From contig NZ_FQUU01000002.1 of NCBI RefSeq assembly GCF_900129295.1, positions 72,488-136,487 of the forward strand: a stretch of 64,000 nucleotides of DNA, read 5' to 3'. This DNA comes from Flavisolibacter ginsengisoli DSM 18119 (GTDB taxonomy: Bacteria > Bacteroidota > Bacteroidia > Chitinophagales > Chitinophagaceae). The position numbers and the translations under genes are program-made. Positions within the stretch are counted from its first letter, which is position 1; every line of letters begins with the position of its first letter. The notes beneath the pieces are model-generated. The model saw only the letters and a list, made by a program, of their open reading frames with translations, had not been told where the DNA came from and ran no database searches. Below are positions 63,963 to 64,000 of this stretch, in pieces.

Positions 63963-64000
63963 CCGTAAAAATAGGGAAGAAATTAATTGAATCTTCGTGA

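Overview
The window is about 40% G+C by eye and reads as Bacteroidota, most likely Chitinophagaceae or a close relative. The evidence is SusC/SusD pairs, a type IX secretion (T9SS) C-terminal sorting domain, lipoproteins with Cys-Lys-Lys after the lipobox, weak Shine-Dalgarno sites, an ECF sigma/FecR remnant and an inositol-lipid gene cluster. Nearly all genes lie on the minus strand. No phage, IS element, CRISPR array or rRNA gene was seen.

Layout. 1-3165: tRNA-Leu(TAA) and tRNA-Gly(GCC), each with its own terminator, a small membrane protein, a GT2 glycosyltransferase, a plus-strand sensor histidine kinase and tRNA-Leu(GAG). 3323-4983: a putative lipoprotein, an ECF sigma factor and a 68-residue FecR-like fragment. 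5126-22131: a polysaccharide utilization locus whose GH76, GH125 and GH92 enzymes point to alpha-mannan. It also has GH97, SusC/SusD/SusE, a ROK sugar kinase, a LacI regulator and an MFS transporter. 22169-28271: the suf iron-sulfur operon (sufBCDSE, a SufT-like gene and an Rrf2 regulator). 29422-36165: a probable cyclic-AMP gene set comprising a TPR adenylate cyclase, an HD phosphohydrolase, a nucleotide-transporter-like/HEAT protein, a stand-alone cyclic-nucleotide-binding protein and a voltage-gated-type ion channel. 36219-42104: a giant T9SS-exported subtilase-like protein with 14 copies of a GVPVA(I/M)V repeat. 42457-46469: a five-gene inositol phospholipid/sphingolipid operon. 46680-56579: a Ser/Thr kinase, PP2C phosphatase and FHA cluster built around one polypeptide that fuses a SEDS (FtsW/RodA) polymerase to a class B penicillin-binding transpeptidase. 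56850-63962: a small hydrophilic protein, a CheB-CheR-PAS-histidine kinase fusion, a kinase-less bacteriophytochrome and a heme oxygenase.

How the parts work together. In the mannan locus, SusC/D/E would capture and import oligosaccharides. GH76 cuts the alpha-1,6 backbone, GH92 and GH125 trim mannose, GH97 probably removes another alpha-linked sugar, and ROK and MFS handle the monosaccharide. In the cAMP set, a cyclase, a possible phosphodiesterase, a binding protein and two membrane transport proteins are adjacent and nearly contiguous, suggesting a membrane response to cAMP. The SEDS-PBP cluster recalls the actinobacterial pknB/pstP/rodA/pbpA/fha locus and suggests phospho-control of peptidoglycan synthesis. 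The last three genes form a biliverdin-making, red-light-sensing, kinase-output series.

The strongest candidates for something new are the SEDS-PBP fusion with its phospho-signalling genes, the cyclic-nucleotide operon, the octapeptide-repeat protease, and a 57-bp imperfect palindrome in a gene-free gap at 29045-29101.
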